A stretch of DNA of 64,000 nucleotides from Aporrectodea caliginosa (GCA_020284085.1 JACEVL010000338.1:337001-401000); one strand, 5' to 3'. Counted from the first letter of the stretch, positions 1-12,411 are shown. Notes: a model not told the origin generated them from the letters alone. Made by a program: numbers and translations.

Positions 1-72
1 TTATAATTATTATTATGTTTTACGGATGGAGTCGTGCAAAATGTTATCCACAGAATTAGATTCGCTTAGATT

Positions 73-375
73 TATGAGAGAGAGAGAGAGAGAGAGGAGG
101 AGGAGGAGGAGGAGGAGGAGGAAGAAAAGAAAGAGGAAGGATGAAGATAATAAAGAGGAAAAAGAAGAGAAACACTGGAAGAAAGAGGAGGACGAGGAAG
201 AAATGAAGATTGGGGAAAAGGAGAAGATATGAGAAAACAAGAGGAGATGAGGAAGAAAAGACAAAACTAATGACAGAGGAGGATAAATGAGGAAAAGGAG
301 AACGAAGAGTAAGAAAAAGAAGAGGAGGATGAGGAAGAGGACGAGGAGGAGGAAGAGGCTGAAGAGGAAGCTGAG
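73..375. repeat. GA/GGA purine-rich low-complexity tract
   Basis: A (GA)n run passes into (GGA)n and then into an impure purine tract of AGG, AAG and GAA. Long open frames on both strands here (S/F/L-rich or R/E/K-rich) are translations of the repeat, not genes. Confidence 0.9.
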
Positions 376-399
376 GATATTCTTGTATTTGCCTTGAGG

Positions 400-1165
400 T
401 CATGGTTTTACATTATGACCCAATTAGCTGAGATCATCAATTCCCCATCTGGGTAGTTTCCTATTCGGGCGCTGTATAAATCACACCATTCGTCTGCTCT
501 CTTCGCGCTCTTTTAGACGCAGACGTCAACTAACATATACCGTTTATGTAACGCCTTTAGAAGATCATACATTGACTGTAGTCGTATACATGTAACAACA
601 CATTTATTTATTTCATTTAAACATTTATTTGCGAATTTTGCCAGAAGCATTTAACCGCTTGTTATCATAATTATAATTAAACATTTATTTTGCGAATTTC
701 ACGAAGACTAGAATTGTATTGTAATTGTAATTGTAATGAAAAATGACGTTGAACAATTTTTACTCGGCATAGTTCAGCAGAGATCACGATCGTAATTACA
801 GTTGTAATCAAACAGTCATTGTATCGCATTGTTGTAGAGACTACGCTTGTAATCGTAATAAAACAGTCGTATTGCGCATTTTTTGTAAGAAGTTAAGAAG
901 ACAGTAGTTTGGTCTGAGGTTTGGTTGGTGAATGGGAATCGGGAGAAATAATTGGTTTCTGGCATGACGTCATTTACCTGTCGGTCAAGGTCTTTGATCT
1001 TCGGGTCACCTGTCAGATAGGCAGAGGGGTGGGGGAGGTGGGCCAGGTGGAGTGGGTGGAGTGGATGGGTGCTGAGGAGAGGGGAAGGGTTGCTGATGTG
1101 ACAGGCTAAACACAGGCAGCGTCGTTTCTTATAAGGAACCGTCAATCTTCGATTACAGACGACGC
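400..1165. other. Non-coding stretch, no gene seen
   Basis: AT-rich sequence with short runs such as gtaattgtaattgtaat. No credible exon, RNA gene or complete element was recognised. The short open frames have no domain pattern and no supporting splice sites. Confidence 0.5.
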
Positions 1166-1174
1166 TAAGGAGAT

Positions 1175-1800
1175 TGGGAAGGAGGAAAGAAAGGATGGAA
1201 GGACGGAATGGAGGGATATAAAATGGGATAAAAGGGATGGATGGATGAAAGGAAGTAAAGAAGGATTGATGGCAGGAAGGATGAGCAAAAGCAAGGAAGG
1301 AAGGAGGGAAGGAAGAAAGGAATGAAGGAAGGAAGGAAGGAAGGATGGAAGGAAAGGAAGGATGGATGGATGGATGGATGGATGGATGGATGGATGGATG
1401 GATGGATGGATGGATGGATGGATGGATGGATGGAAATGGATGGATAGATGGATGGATGGATGGATGGATGGATGGATGGATGGATGGATGGAAGAAAGGA
1501 TGGATGGATGGACGGAGGAAGGATGGCAGGAAGGATGGAGAAGGAAGGAAGGATTGATGGCAGGAAGGTTGAGCAAATGAAGGAAGGAAGGAATGACGGA
1601 CGGACGGAATGGATGGAAGGAATGGAAGGAAGGATGGATGGAAGGAAGAAAGCAGGGAAGGATGAATGGATGGATAGATGGATGAAAGGAAGGATGAAAG
1701 GAAGGATAGAATGAAGAGAGAATGGGTGGAATGACGGAATGAAAAAATAATGGAATAAGGGAGGCATATAGGAAGGCAAGAAGGAATGAATGAATGAATA
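1175..1800. repeat. (GGAT)n/(GGAA)n microsatellite block
   Basis: A nearly pure (TGGA)n core at about 1360-1490 is flanked by impure GGAA/GGAT copies. Minus-strand open frames reading HPSIHPSI and FLPSFLPS arise from the 4-bp unit and are not proteins. Confidence 0.93.
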
Positions 1801-2084
1801 AAGATAAGAAGTAAAGGAATTGAAGTGGATCTTTGATGGAATTAACCTGGTTGTCTATCCAGCTGCTGAGGTGTATTCCCTCCGCACCTTTCCCTCTCTT
1901 GACCGTCAAAATTGAAGAAGAGCCCCACCCTCCTCCTCCTCCTTCGACCGTTCAAGTCTTCTATGCATCGCTGACAAAGTCAGACGGCGCCATATAAGTT
2001 GCTTTCTATCTTCAACGGCGCTATATAAGTCGATGCATCTGTCGCTCACTTAAATAATTAATGACAAAGACCCAGATACTTACT

Positions 2085-2085
2085 A

Positions 2086-2156
<71 letters not shown>
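2085..2156. repeat. (CTGT)n microsatellite
   Basis: About 18 uninterrupted 4-bp units. Confidence 0.95.
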
Positions 2157-2296
2157 GTATTCTACTGGACAAGTAAGACCAGATCTGGATTCATGAATCG
2201 TCTGAGCTAATAAGGAAGCAAATGAAGTGGGATGGTGACAAGTGAAGGGCGTCCGAAGGCGACAAAGACCATCAACGCATTCACAACAGATACAAC

Positions 2297-2540
2297 ACCT
2301 CCTCCTCCTCCTCCTCCTCCTCCTCCTCCTCCTCCTCCTCCTCCTCCTCCTCCTCCTCCTCCCTCTCCTCCTCCTCCTCCTATTAACTCTTCTTCTCCGC
2401 CTGTTCTCTTCCACCACCACCTCCTCTTCTTCTTCCTCCTCCTTCCTCTACCGCCTCCTCGTCCTCCTCCTCGTCCTCCTCGTCCTCTTCGTCCTCCTCG
2501 TCCTCTTCATTCTCCTTCTCTTCCTCCTCTGTCTGTTTGT
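2297..2540. repeat. (CCT)n trinucleotide tract
   Basis: Pure CTC/CCT repeats to about 2380, then impure CTC, CTT and GTC copies to about 2540. Overlapping poly-Pro, poly-Leu and poly-Arg frames are translations of the repeat. Confidence 0.93.
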
Positions 2541-2722
2541 CCTCTGTGGTTTTTTCACCTCATCCAGGGGATTTTTCGTGTTTGATTTTTATTCAGGAAG
2601 ATATTCCTGGGTCTCCTATGGTATGTCTCTCTATGTGCCTTCGTCTGCCTTCATATCTCTGTGTCTCTTTCTGTGTATGTGTGCGTATTTCTCCTTGTCT
2701 CTCTGTTGCACTTTCTGTCTGT

Positions 2723-2870
2723 CGTCTGCTCGCCTCGTTCACTTCTACGTCATTGGTCGTTGACTGTTTAAAGGCAACGAGTGCCAATCGATTCCAGAGA
2801 AAGATTACTCCGATCCTCTGAGTTCGAAGAAATGCTAAACTGGATAACGAACAGACAGAAATAGAGAGAG
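2723..2870 (+). repeat. Local duplication copy 1, left part
   Basis: This segment (tctgctcgcctcgttcactt through the gaaatgctaaactggat motif) is repeated at 3431-3560. Copy 1 is interrupted by a LINE fragment and resumes at about 3216. Confidence 0.8.
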
Positions 2871-3215
2871 ATATATATATAAGGAAGCGATGCCATCTTG
2901 GCCTTGCACCAGCCTACCTAATAGACCTCTGTAAGCCGATGTCGGGGGTCCAGGGTAGTCGCTCCCTCCGCTCTGCTGAGAGGGGGTAGTGGCGGTCCCG
3001 TTTGCCCGCACAGCAACCATGCAGAACCGAGCATTCTCTGTGGTAGGCCCTAGGGTTTGGAATAGCCTCCCTCGGGAGCTACGCTTGTTCCCTAGAACAT
3101 GTACTGATACTTTTTATGGCCACTTGAAAACTTACCTTTTTGGCCGGACTGGAGTTGGGAGCGCTTCTGAGTAGTTACCTTGAAGGGGCGCTATATAAAT
3201 TTTTGAATGAATGAA
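2871..3215 (+). mobile_element. 5'-truncated non-LTR retrotransposon (RT C-terminus and 3' tail)
   Basis: The translation gives the C-terminal signature of many LINE polymerases: a pair of proline/leucine-rich helices, then RTATMQNRAFSVVGP, then WNSLPRELR, then a final LKTYLF segment and a stop at about 3173. One frame change occurs near 2980-2988. The 3' tail contains CTTGAAGGGGCGCTATATAA and ends in GAATGAAT repeats. It sits inside a local duplication whose second copy lacks it, so it is an insertion. The copy is dead on arrival: it lacks endonuclease and the catalytic RT core. The clade was not determined. Confidence 0.82.
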
Positions 3216-3345
3216 TATAAAGATAGAAAAACAAAAAGAGATAGCAAACAGACTAGACTGATAGTAAATAGAAAGTGAGAAAAAGGAAGAGCGAGTGAGT
3301 CGCAATGCAAACAGGAGATAGATAGATAAAGGGCGATACAGAGAC
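3216..3345 (+). repeat. Local duplication copy 1, right part
   Basis: Matches 3561-3672, including the shared gactgatagtaaatagaaa and gatagataaag stretches. It resumes copy 1 after the LINE insertion. Confidence 0.75.
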
Positions 3346-3430
3346 AGAGATAGAGACATACAGACAGAGACAGAGACAGAGACAAGAGAGAGACTGACAG
3401 ACAGACAGAGAGTGAGTGTGTGTGTGGGTT

Positions 3431-3960
<530 letters not shown>

Positions 3961-4059
3961 GTGTGTGTGTGGGTTGGTTGGTGATATAACGCTGCCTTAT
4001 CCGAACGACCATATTATCATGTATCGTCGAAAAGCTACTTACTTATCAGCGAATTCAGA

Positions 4060-4175
4060 GACACACAGACACAACAGACAAAGACAGACATACAGGCATA
4101 CACAGGAACACGGACACAGACACACAGACAAACAGACACAAAACGCACACGCACAGAGACACACACAGATGATTG
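4060..4175. repeat. CA/CAGA-rich low-complexity tract
   Basis: Impure ACACAGAC repeats. Confidence 0.8.
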
Positions 4176-4179
4176 GAGA

Positions 4180-4825
4180 TGTGGAGATGGTGGAGTAACA
4201 GCCGAAGACATCGCTTGTCATTTATTACCCGATGGCCATTAAACAAAGGGCGATCTCGGTCACTGGACATCATCATAGTGTCCATATCAGATGACCACCG
4301 GTTGTCCATCCGTCCACTTGAACTGACCATCGATTAATCTAAGTATACGTATCAATAAACGGAATACATCGTCCGTTATTTATCTCACAAAAGCGTCACC
4401 TCACGCAATATCTGTTGGACTGATCTATACAACAGCGTTTTAAGACCATTGCAGAATGCTTTGCTGCCTAGAACCGAATGAGCAACAGAGCGTTAATGCA
4501 ATGCAATCGTAAGCGTAATCTCCACATTTCTATAGCGCCCAAAAAGGCGAAGTCATGGGAACCAGATTATTCACAGGCGCTTAGTAAAAACAGAATCGAT
4601 AGGGGGTGGAGGTTCCAGGCCGAGATCCAAAGGGCAAAGGGCTTAGCCAGGCAGGCAATGGAAGACTGTTCCTGGTGGATGATCCATGGGAAGCCACGAT
4701 GGGTGAAAGTTGAAGAGTATATATTATGATTATGGAGCTATAGATTTGATCTGAAATGTTGCCAGTGATTATGATCTGTGTCTCAATTGATCCTCCTAGA
4801 TGCGGCCTGTATACGATCAGCTGCT
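4180..4825. other. Non-coding; pieces of dispersed repeats
   Basis: No gene was recognised. Around 4528-4660 the sequence holds a tctatagcgcc motif and a cagattattcacaggcgc stretch resembling the dispersed repeat at 8640, 10620 and 45690. The rest is unassigned. Confidence 0.4.
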
Positions 4826-4829
4826 CTGT

Positions 4830-5055
4830 CTCCACTCTCTGTGGCCTCTCTGGCAACCCCAGACTCTGTTCAAATCCCAGTCAGAGCAAAAAGGAGATTT
4901 CTGCTATACTTGCGCCCTCTAGCCAACTCAGCTACACGAGTACACTGAGCGTACACTGTCGGAGGGAAGATGAGACGGTGAGAGAGAAGACTGGCCACCC
5001 GCCCTCATATGCCGAGGCTAAGAAAATGAAGTGGCTATCACTTCATACCCATGTT
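4830..5055 (+). mobile_element. SINE-like dispersed repeat (copy in reverse at 22470-22660)
   Basis: The order of blocks is shared with the reverse complement of 22470-22660: a gttcaaatccc B-box-like motif, gagatttctgct, tagccaactcagctac, a gtacactg repeat, and gagacggtgagagagaagactggcc-type sequence (split in places). A B-box-like motif and dispersed copies in both orientations fit a tRNA-derived SINE. An A box was not defined. Confidence 0.55.
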
Positions 5056-5233
5056 GACTGATTCAAGGCTAACGCAAGGGACCAAGGGACTGGTCTTCAT
5101 CATCATCTTCATCTTCTGTCGCCACTCTTTTATAGTACCCTATCGAGGCAAATTCCTTCAGAGACTCTGAATATTTATGCCACCTGTCAGCTGCTGTCGA
5201 AGGGAATCTGTTGGTTGTTCCACGTGTGTGCGT

Positions 5234-5268
5234 GGGCCCGCCACTGGTGAGTCACCAGTGGCGGGCCC
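5234..5268. repeat. Perfect 35-bp inverted repeat
   Basis: Two 17-bp arms, starting GGGCCCGCCACTGG and mirrored as CCAGTGGCGGGCCC, flank a single G. The centre reads TGAGTCA, an AP-1-type 7-mer. It is GC-rich in an AT-rich setting and belongs to no recognised transposon end. Confidence 0.9.
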
Positions 5269-5269
5269 A

Positions 5270-5755
5270 GCTTACTGTGCGTTGTTTTGCTAACTGATGT
5301 AAAATAGTTTCGTTCATAATGACACTTTGCGTCATATAGATTATGTAGACTATAATTGCAGAGAGCGTCTCTGATTTCGTTTGCCCTTTGAACGACGCCA
5401 CGTAAATGTTCAATTACATTACGTTCTTCATCATATTTTCAAATTCATCGTCATCTTCCTCCTCCTCCTCTTCTTCTCCAACAGATTACGACTTCTGATA
5501 TTGTGATTCAGGCGCTATAGAAGTCCTTAGATGAGATGATTAGATGAGACAAATAGTCATTCAATGGCGCACCAAGTGACACCGATCGTCATCATAGTCA
5601 CAGTCTCTGATCCGGATCTGCCTCAGGCTATCCATCCATCAATCAATCTCATCCGGACCGGAACCAAAGGCATCGCTACTGCTGCTGTTCCTGCTGTTGC
5701 TGCTAGTCCTGCATCAGCTTCAGTTGCCACAGGGAGTCAGCAATCATCCGTCGTC
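5270..5755. other. Non-coding; open frame without recognisable domain
   Basis: An open frame starts at 5564 and reads through ordinary sequence to about residue 66, then into poly-Glu from the GGA repeat. No domain or splice signal supports it. A ggcgctatagaagt motif at about 5510 matches the shared 3' tail of local retrotransposons. Confidence 0.4.
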
Positions 5756-5759
5756 AATT

Positions 5760-5935
5760 GGGAGAAGAAGGAGGAGGAGGAGGAGGAGGAGGAGGAGGAG
5801 GAGGAGGAGGAAGAGGAGGAGGAGGAAGGAGGAGGAGGAAGAGGAGGAGGAGGAGGAGGAGGAGGAGAAGAGGAGGAAGAGGCGGAAGACGTGGGGAGGA
5901 GGAGAAAACGGAGGAAGAGGAAGAGGAGGTGGAGG
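5760..5935. repeat. (GGA)n trinucleotide tract
   Basis: Long GGA/GAG repeat with GAA interruptions. Poly-Glu, poly-Gly and poly-Arg frames are artefacts of it. Confidence 0.93.
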
Positions 5936-6544
5936 ATAATCCTCCGTCGCAGGGAAGCCAGTCAATTAATCCCTCACTCAGCAAGTCGACTGTGGCTTCC
6001 GGTTCAAATCCAAGTACCAATCATCCATCAATCATAAGTGACGACGACGATGACGACGAGTATGACTATGACTATGACGACGTCTGACTATGGCGATGAC
6101 GAGGAGAGGACAGCGAGAAGAGAATAGAGAAGAAGAAGAATGGAGGAGAAGAAGGATAGCTAAGATAGGGTTCGAAGGATGGAGGACTTATATTGAGGAG
6201 TAGGGTTCAAGGGAGAATGGAAGGCAAGAGGAGAGGATGCGGGAGAAGAAAATGGAAGAAAAGGGTTTGAGGTCGGATATCAGAGGAGAGGAGAGAATAG
6301 GATTGTATAGTAGAGGATGGATGCGGATAGACAAAGAATGGAGGAGACCCTGCTGTAGCTGAGGTATGTGTGTCAATGGTTCACCTATTGAGCGATGTAG
6401 CAGACAATCTAAATGAAAGATCACAAGCACTGCATCGTTTGGCGTCTTTCAGACCAACTCTTTCGAACGGTTACAGATAAATCGTTCGATGCTTCTTACA
6501 TCGGTTTCATTCAGTTGGAGGAGAAAGGAGTTGTACGAAAGACA

Positions 6545-6750
6545 GCGGAATGCGAAGAGAGAAAGAAAGACAGACGGATACAGACAGAGGCAGAGAAAGG
6601 CTGAGTTACAGAGAGAAACAAAGAGAGAGATATTGAAAGAGACATAGAGAGTGGAGGATTCAGTGGCATTGACAGACCGAAAGACACAAACAGAAAGATA
6701 GAGAAGCAGACAGAGAGAGAGAGGAGAGACAGACAGACAGACAGACAGAC

Positions 6751-6781
<31 letters not shown>

Positions 6782-6838
6782 CACAGAGAGAGAGAGAGAG
6801 AGACAGAGAGAAAGACAGAGAGACAGACAGAGACAGAC

Positions 6839-6877
<39 letters not shown>

Positions 6878-6892
6878 GAGGAGGAGGAGGAG
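6545..6892. repeat. GA/GACA-rich microsatellite block
   Basis: (GACA)n at about 6725-6755 and (GA)n at about 6845-6875, followed by (GGA)n. Confidence 0.9.
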
Positions 6893-6899
6893 GTCGATT

Positions 6900-8165
6900 G
6901 AGTGGATGCAACATATCTGACAGATGAGATGATAGTCTACGAAGAAATCCAGTTGAATTATTGAAAAGGTTTCTCTTCAGGAGACAACGGAATTTTAAGG
7001 GATCAAAAACAAACATACGCACAGATACATCTAGGCATCCTCACAGAGAAACGCCTGGAGACAAGCCGAGGATGGCATCCAGGTCTGTTCATTTACATAA
7101 ACAACTTCTATAGAGCCGGATAATGGACAAAAGAAACAAGGAGAGCATAAAGAACAGACTATGAGATTGAGGGTCAAATGACAGAGAGACAAAGATAGCG
7201 ATTGTCCTGCGGAACATTGTTCTGTCTCATCGTCATCGTCATCGTCTTCATCATTATTTTCCTCTGCTTTCTTCTGAGAAGTCATTTGAAGGTCAATGTG
7301 CAGATCATCTTCTTCTTCCTCTTCTTCCTTTATTCTTCATTTTTTCTTCGTTTCTTCTTTTTAATCGTAATCGTCACGTCATGATGATTGCAACCTGCAT
7401 ACATGCAGTCACTGTTTATTTTAGACCTCGATGGAAATTTCCTCTTAATGCTTTCTTTCTTCTTATGGCTTCTCAGAAGAAATGAGAGGAAGATGAGCAG
7501 AAAAATCGAAGAGATTCGAGAACCAGTCTAAGAACCGGTCCAGCGCAAACTCACTAACCAACCACTCTGGTCACGATTTATTGACCACAATCCTCTCATT
7601 TGAAATGAGATAAAGGACAACACAAAGAACAGTCATACTGCAGCATCTCAACATAATCGTAATTATCTCCAGATAATCGTAACATCGACATTGTTACGCT
7701 GTCATCGTCGTCATTGTAACTGTGTAATTGTAACTGTACTTGTTATTGCACATTTCTGGATTTATAATAGACGAATAGCCAGATGGTTTTGAAGCGCTAA
7801 CGAAAATGAGACAAAAGCCAAGAAGTCAATGATTGTTACAATCATCAGCTGCTTCATTTGCGCCTATCGTCATCATCACTATCTTCGTAATCATTATCGC
7901 CACCATTGTCGGATTTCTTGTTTTTCGCCCGACGGCCATTCAGTGAATGATAATGCCGTCGTCTTCGCTGTCTTCGATAATGACGACGATGACGACAAAG
8001 ATGACGATGGTGATGATAATGATTATGGTGATTATGATGACGAAAAGAAGAAAGTTATGTTGGGTGCAGAGATCAGATGACTAATCGAAACGTTTCGGAT
8101 GAGAGCGTGGGCTGCTGCTGCTGCGTTGCTATTAGTAACCGAGTCTGCGAGAGGATAAAAAGACG
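6900..8165. other. Non-coding stretch, no gene seen
   Basis: Mixed-composition sequence with short ATC/GAT repeats at about 7215-7250 and 7860-8045. No exon, domain or complete element was recognised. Confidence 0.45.
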
Positions 8166-8169
8166 GACA

Positions 8170-8475
8170 CGAACTGCACAAGACAATGGAATTGGAACCG
8201 GAGACAAAAGAAAAAGAACAAGAAAAGGAACAAGATGAAGAACAAGAAGAACGAGAACAAGAGGACGAGAGAGAACATGAACAAGAGCAAGAACCAAGAT
8301 CAGAACAAGAAGCGGAAGAGGAAGAAGAACGAGGACAAGAACAAGGACAAGAAGAACAAGAACCAAAGCCAGAACAAGAACAAAGTAACGGAAGAGGAAG
8401 AAGAGGAGGAAGAACAGAACGGACATGGACAAGTACAGGAAGAAAAAGAACAAGAACAAAAAGAAGAAAACTAAT
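8170..8475. repeat. AAGAAC/GAACAA low-complexity tract
   Basis: About 300 bp of purine-rich sequence with ACAAGA and GAACAA units. The E/Q/K-rich plus-strand frame from 8186 to 8503 follows the repeat. It lacks a hydrophobic core, a domain or flanking splice sites. Confidence 0.75.
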
Positions 8476-8629
8476 AAGCAACGGTGACGACAATGACATT
8501 TAAGCGCCAACTCGTGATGCGAACGACGATTCCTGGAAATCTCTTATGCAGCTGATAACCATTCGTAATCGTAATCATAATCGTAAAATTCTGACTTCCT
8601 GAGCGCTATACTAAAACTAAGCGCAGAGC

Positions 8630-8735
8630 ACCAGCTTATGAATTCACGAGCGCTGCGTCGTATTAGAGGGGTTGTTTAGAGATACGAACTGGAGATCTGA
8701 GTCTGGTTGCCAGAGAGACCAGAGAGAGAGAAGGC
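8630..8735 (+). repeat. Dispersed repeat (gagcgctgcgtc / ccagagagaccagag)
   Basis: Shares attcacgagcgctgcgtc, a cagaaggggttgt-like block and ccagagagaccagagagaga with 10625-10745, 11765-11805 and 45690-45815. Its class is unknown. Confidence 0.65.
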
Positions 8736-9112
8736 AGAGAAGCTGCTAAGGTAGGTTTCGCTGAGGACGAGAAAGCTTTGAAGGCAGAAGATTGGATGAA
8801 AATCTTGAAGGGTTGAACTTGGGTGAAACGGTAAAAAAATATTGTTCTTCTACGGTCATTACGATTCTGGACCAGAAGAGAATTGTTCTAGTTTTCCGAC
8901 AGAGGAAAACCACACAAGACACATTTTCAGCCCATGTTCAATTTAACTGTAAAGACCCATCTTAATTGGCGGCCATGTCCAATGAGATTGTATGAGGTTC
9001 AACTGGGGAGTGGCAGTGGTCCTTCGCTGTTTCTAAGGGGCTCGAAGGGTGTCGAATTGCGAGAAGGACAAGAGAAATTATTCTGTCTACGGCACCTAGG
9101 TATGGAAAGACA

Positions 9113-9120
9113 TGCAGGAA

Positions 9121-9173
<53 letters not shown>

Positions 9174-9180
9174 ACAGGCA

Positions 9181-9213
<33 letters not shown>

Positions 9214-9245
9214 TTAGACACACAGACAGCCATGCAGACAGACAT
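9113..9245. repeat. (GGCA)n microsatellite
   Basis: Nearly pure GGCA from about 9119 to 9213, then CAGA/CATG variants. The CLPACLPA and GRQAGRQA frames are translations of it. Confidence 0.95.
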
Positions 9246-9424
9246 GCAAACAAATTCTACTTTGGTCCAGAAGAGAATTTTTGTGTTTTCCGACTTAAGA
9301 GACATTTTCAGGTCACGTTCAAGTTAAGCTTTTAAGATCTCTCAGAGGAATTGTTGTGAGTGACGGACCTGATGAAGGTCCCTACACAACACACGTCTCA
9401 GAGGAGGAGGAGGATCGGGACTCG

Positions 9425-9550
9425 TACTCTACACGTAACACAGACATACATAGACACACAAAAACACATACACACAGACGGAAAGACAAACAGAGAGACA
9501 GACACAGACAGACACAGACAGACACAGACAGACACAGACAGACAAAGACG
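9425..9550. repeat. CACA/CAGA microsatellite
   Basis: ACACAGAC units ending in a (GACACAGACA)n run at about 9497-9545. Confidence 0.88.
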
Positions 9551-9759
9551 GGCAGGAGAGCTTCCGAATGAAATCTTTCTTCTGGCGCTGTAATCCAACT
9601 GAAATCGAGTCATTCTAGGGAGTCAAATGTCGTCATTAGTTTTATGTTTATGGGGTATAAACTGCCTTCATAATACCCTCCCTCCATCAACCCCTCCCTC
9701 TCAGAGGGTCTTCATTTCTTGTAGCCCTGTTGCTTTATGCCTTCTCCTTCTTACCCAGT

Positions 9760-9763
9760 GGTC

Positions 9764-9797
<34 letters not shown>

Positions 9798-10075
9798 GCA
9801 TGTACATGCACTACTTTCTCATTCAATCTCTCCTTCTATCCTCCTCTATCTGGCTCTCTCTGTCTCTCTCTGTTGCTGTCTCTGTTTCTCTATCTGTAAC
9901 TATCGGTCACTCTCTGTCTCTCTCCATTTTTTGACAATCTCTCTCTTTCTACCTCTGTCTCTGTCTCTGCCTGTCTGCCTGCCTGACTCTGTCTGCTTGT
10001 CTGCCTGTCTGTCTCTACCTCTCTCTCTATTTCTCTATCTATCTCTCACTCTCTGTTTATCTGTCTCCTCTGCCT
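9760..10075. repeat. TCTG/TCTC pyrimidine tract
   Basis: Long TCTG and TCTC low-complexity block. Sequence at 10080-10350 downstream is ordinary, and an open frame rich in Pro and Ser runs through it. No family could be assigned to that frame. Confidence 0.85.
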
Positions 10076-10619
10076 TTTTCTCGCCCTCACATCCAACTCG
10101 TTCGTCTGCTGCTGTGTCCAATGTCTTTCAGTTGCTCTGGCTTTCATCGACCGCCCCCTCAATCCCAGACGCAGCCCCAGCACCTCCTGACCTTCATTCA
10201 GAAACTCAACCTTTAAAGATCCGCCCAAGGGAAAGACCTCTGAACCCATTCCACCATCGACCTCCTGTCCCCATATTTCCAGGTTCCCTGTCCAGTTCCC
10301 ACCCTTCGCTCCACAACCGATTCCTCTCCACCTTTCCAGTTCTCATTCCCTGAGGGATGGCGACCCGAGGGAGTTACACAAACACATACCAGGTGACGCC
10401 AGTCTCAAACAGTCGACAAATAAATTTCCCCCTTGAGATTGGAGACTTAGCATTCGATGTAAGTAAGCACATAAGACCAGTGATACATTAAATGTCTTGG
10501 AGTTGAGTCCCAGAAACGAGAATCTATTACCTTCGTAAAATAACAGACCACAAATACTTTCACTCAGCTCACAATCGTAATCGTAAACTTAAAATGTCTG
10601 AGGCGCCGCTTTAAAGTCA

Positions 10620-10697
10620 TGCGATGGGCACCAGAGTATTCAGGAGCGCTGCGTCATGTCAGAAGGGTTGTCGAGAGAGAGTCAGAGAGAGAGAGAA

Positions 10698-10732
<35 letters not shown>

Positions 10733-10935
10733 CCAGAGAGACAAGGGAGAGGAAATATAGCTAATTGTAAGCTATGCATCTCTCTCTATCTCTTTCTGTA
10801 TCTTTCTGTCTCTGTCTCTGTCTCTCACTCTCTCTCTCTCTCTCATTCTCTCACTGTGCATCTCTCTGAATCCCTTTCTGTATCTCTTTCTGCCTCTCTG
10901 TCTCTGTCTCTGTCTCTCTTCTGTCTTTCTTTGCA
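10620..10935. repeat. Dispersed repeat followed by GA and TCTC tracts
   Basis: 10625-10670 matches the gagcgctgcgtc dispersed repeat. It is followed by (GA)n to about 10735 and by a TCTC/TCTG block at about 10778-10930. Confidence 0.75.
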
Positions 10936-11164
10936 CCTCCCATTGCCCCACGACACAATTATTTATAAATGTTTGACAGATGAATTCATCTCAGCTCCCT
11001 TTTAAAAATTCCCTCGAGAAATTTACCGACCCACACGTGCACATGAACAGTGAATATTTTTGACATGATTTAATCTATTTTACATCTATTTTGCATCTAT
11101 TTTACATCTCTTACATCTTTTCTACATCTTTCTACAACGTTTTTTTTACATCTTTTTCAAATCT

Positions 11165-11275
11165 TACGGACTGATCTTTTGGATGTTGACCTTATTACGG
11201 TTGGTTTTGGTGTGTCACCGGTTGACGCCTTGTTCCTTAGACACCGGGGCAACAGAAATTATAAATCACAATTAC
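11165..11275 (+). repeat. Dispersed ~100-bp repeat, copy 1 (ggatgttgacct type)
   Basis: Shares ggatgttgacct, attacgg, tttggtg, gccttgt and the ttagacaccgg...gaagtta-like end with 11650-11762 and 46612-46712. A SINE-like origin is likely but unproven. Confidence 0.6.
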
Positions 11276-11579
11276 GATCGACAATAATTGTTTGCTTTTT
11301 GTTAGCATCTTGTTCACATCCTATTTAATCCAATAACACCAGAAACGGAAGAAGAAGACAAACAGAGAAGGAAGAAGATATCAGACGTATATCAGTCGTA
11401 TATCGGATGACGTCACGTGGGATTTGACGCCTTCGTCGACTGATTGGCTGATATCTGATCCCTCTGAGTTAAAGGAAATCCCACAACGCACCGCGTTCTG
11501 GGTAAACAAGAGACAGCGACGGTGCATTATGGGTCTTCCGGTTCAGCCAGAACAGTCATTTCATATATTGCTTATCTAC

Positions 11580-11652
11580 AACACAGGATCTGTCTCTCTC
11601 TGTCTCTGTCTCTGTCTGTGTCTCTGTCTCTGTCTCTGTCTCTGTCTCTCAA
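11580..11652. repeat. (TCTCTG)n microsatellite
   Basis: Pure (TCTGTC)-type repeat next to the dispersed repeat that follows. Confidence 0.9.
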
Positions 11653-11762
11653 CGGAGGCTGATCTTCTGGATGTTGACCTGATAACACGGCTTCGCTTTT
11701 GGTGCGCCATCGGTCGATGCCTTGTGCGTTAGACACTGGCGCTATAGAAGTTACTGATTGCT
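11650..11762 (+). repeat. Dispersed ~100-bp repeat, copy 2 (ggatgttgacct type)
   Basis: Second copy of the 11165-11275 repeat. It ends in gacactggcgctatagaagt, the tail motif seen throughout the window. Confidence 0.62.
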
Positions 11763-11764
11763 AC

Positions 11765-12405
11765 AACATCAGCCTATTCACGAACGCTGCGTCATGTCAG
11801 AAGGGTCGTCGTCATTGAGATTCACCAAGTAGAAGAGGCGTTGCCTTCCAGTGTTTACGAGACACCACTCCGAGCGTCGAGTCCTTTATCGTCCGTCCTT
11901 GAGTCTCTGGGCTCGCATATTGAGGGCTCGGTGTGCACTTAGTTTCCAACATACCACGTGAAGGTGGCGTGGTGGGCAAGTGGCTAATTATTATTAATTA
12001 TTTATTATTAATTATCAGAAGAAGCCAAAGGAGCTGCAAAGGTGGATTTTATTTAGAACTAGAGATTGCAAGTGGATGGACATGGGAAGGCACTCTTAAA
12101 GACGTCAGACTTAAATTTGAGATGGGACTAGAGCGTGAGATTTGATCCATGTAGTTCAATATTGCCTACTTAGCCGATGCCAATCCATGGCATCCGTCGA
12201 GGAAGAGTGCAGTGAAACAAGATGGAGGTTGTCTGCTGTAACCATGGCACCAGCCAACAAACAAGGCTGCTATACGAGATATCGCATCTCACAGAAGCAG
12301 AATCGTCAGAGAGGAGGAGGCAGTGGGTCCAGAGGCAGATGACGCCACGATGCAACGACCGCAATTATCGTCATTTCGATATCACACGTCTGTTTCTGCC
12401 CAGCT
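11765..12405. other. Non-coding stretch, one short dispersed repeat
   Basis: 11765-11805 matches the gaacgctgcgtcatgtcagaa dispersed repeat (split here for length). Nothing else was recognised. Confidence 0.4.
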
Positions 12406-12411
12406 CAAGTT

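Noticed and set aside
1142..1909. Long minus-strand open frame (about 255 codons) rich in HPSI/FLPS
   Set aside because: It is the translation of (TGGA)n/(GGAA)n repeats and has no other content.
5564..6037. Protein with poly-Glu region
   Set aside because: The only long part is the GGA repeat; the first 66 residues lack a domain, and no splice evidence supports an exon.
8186..8503. Acidic/basic low-complexity open frame that could be a disordered protein
   Set aside because: It coincides with a purine-rich repeat, has no domain or splice sites, and parallel frames are open for the same reason.
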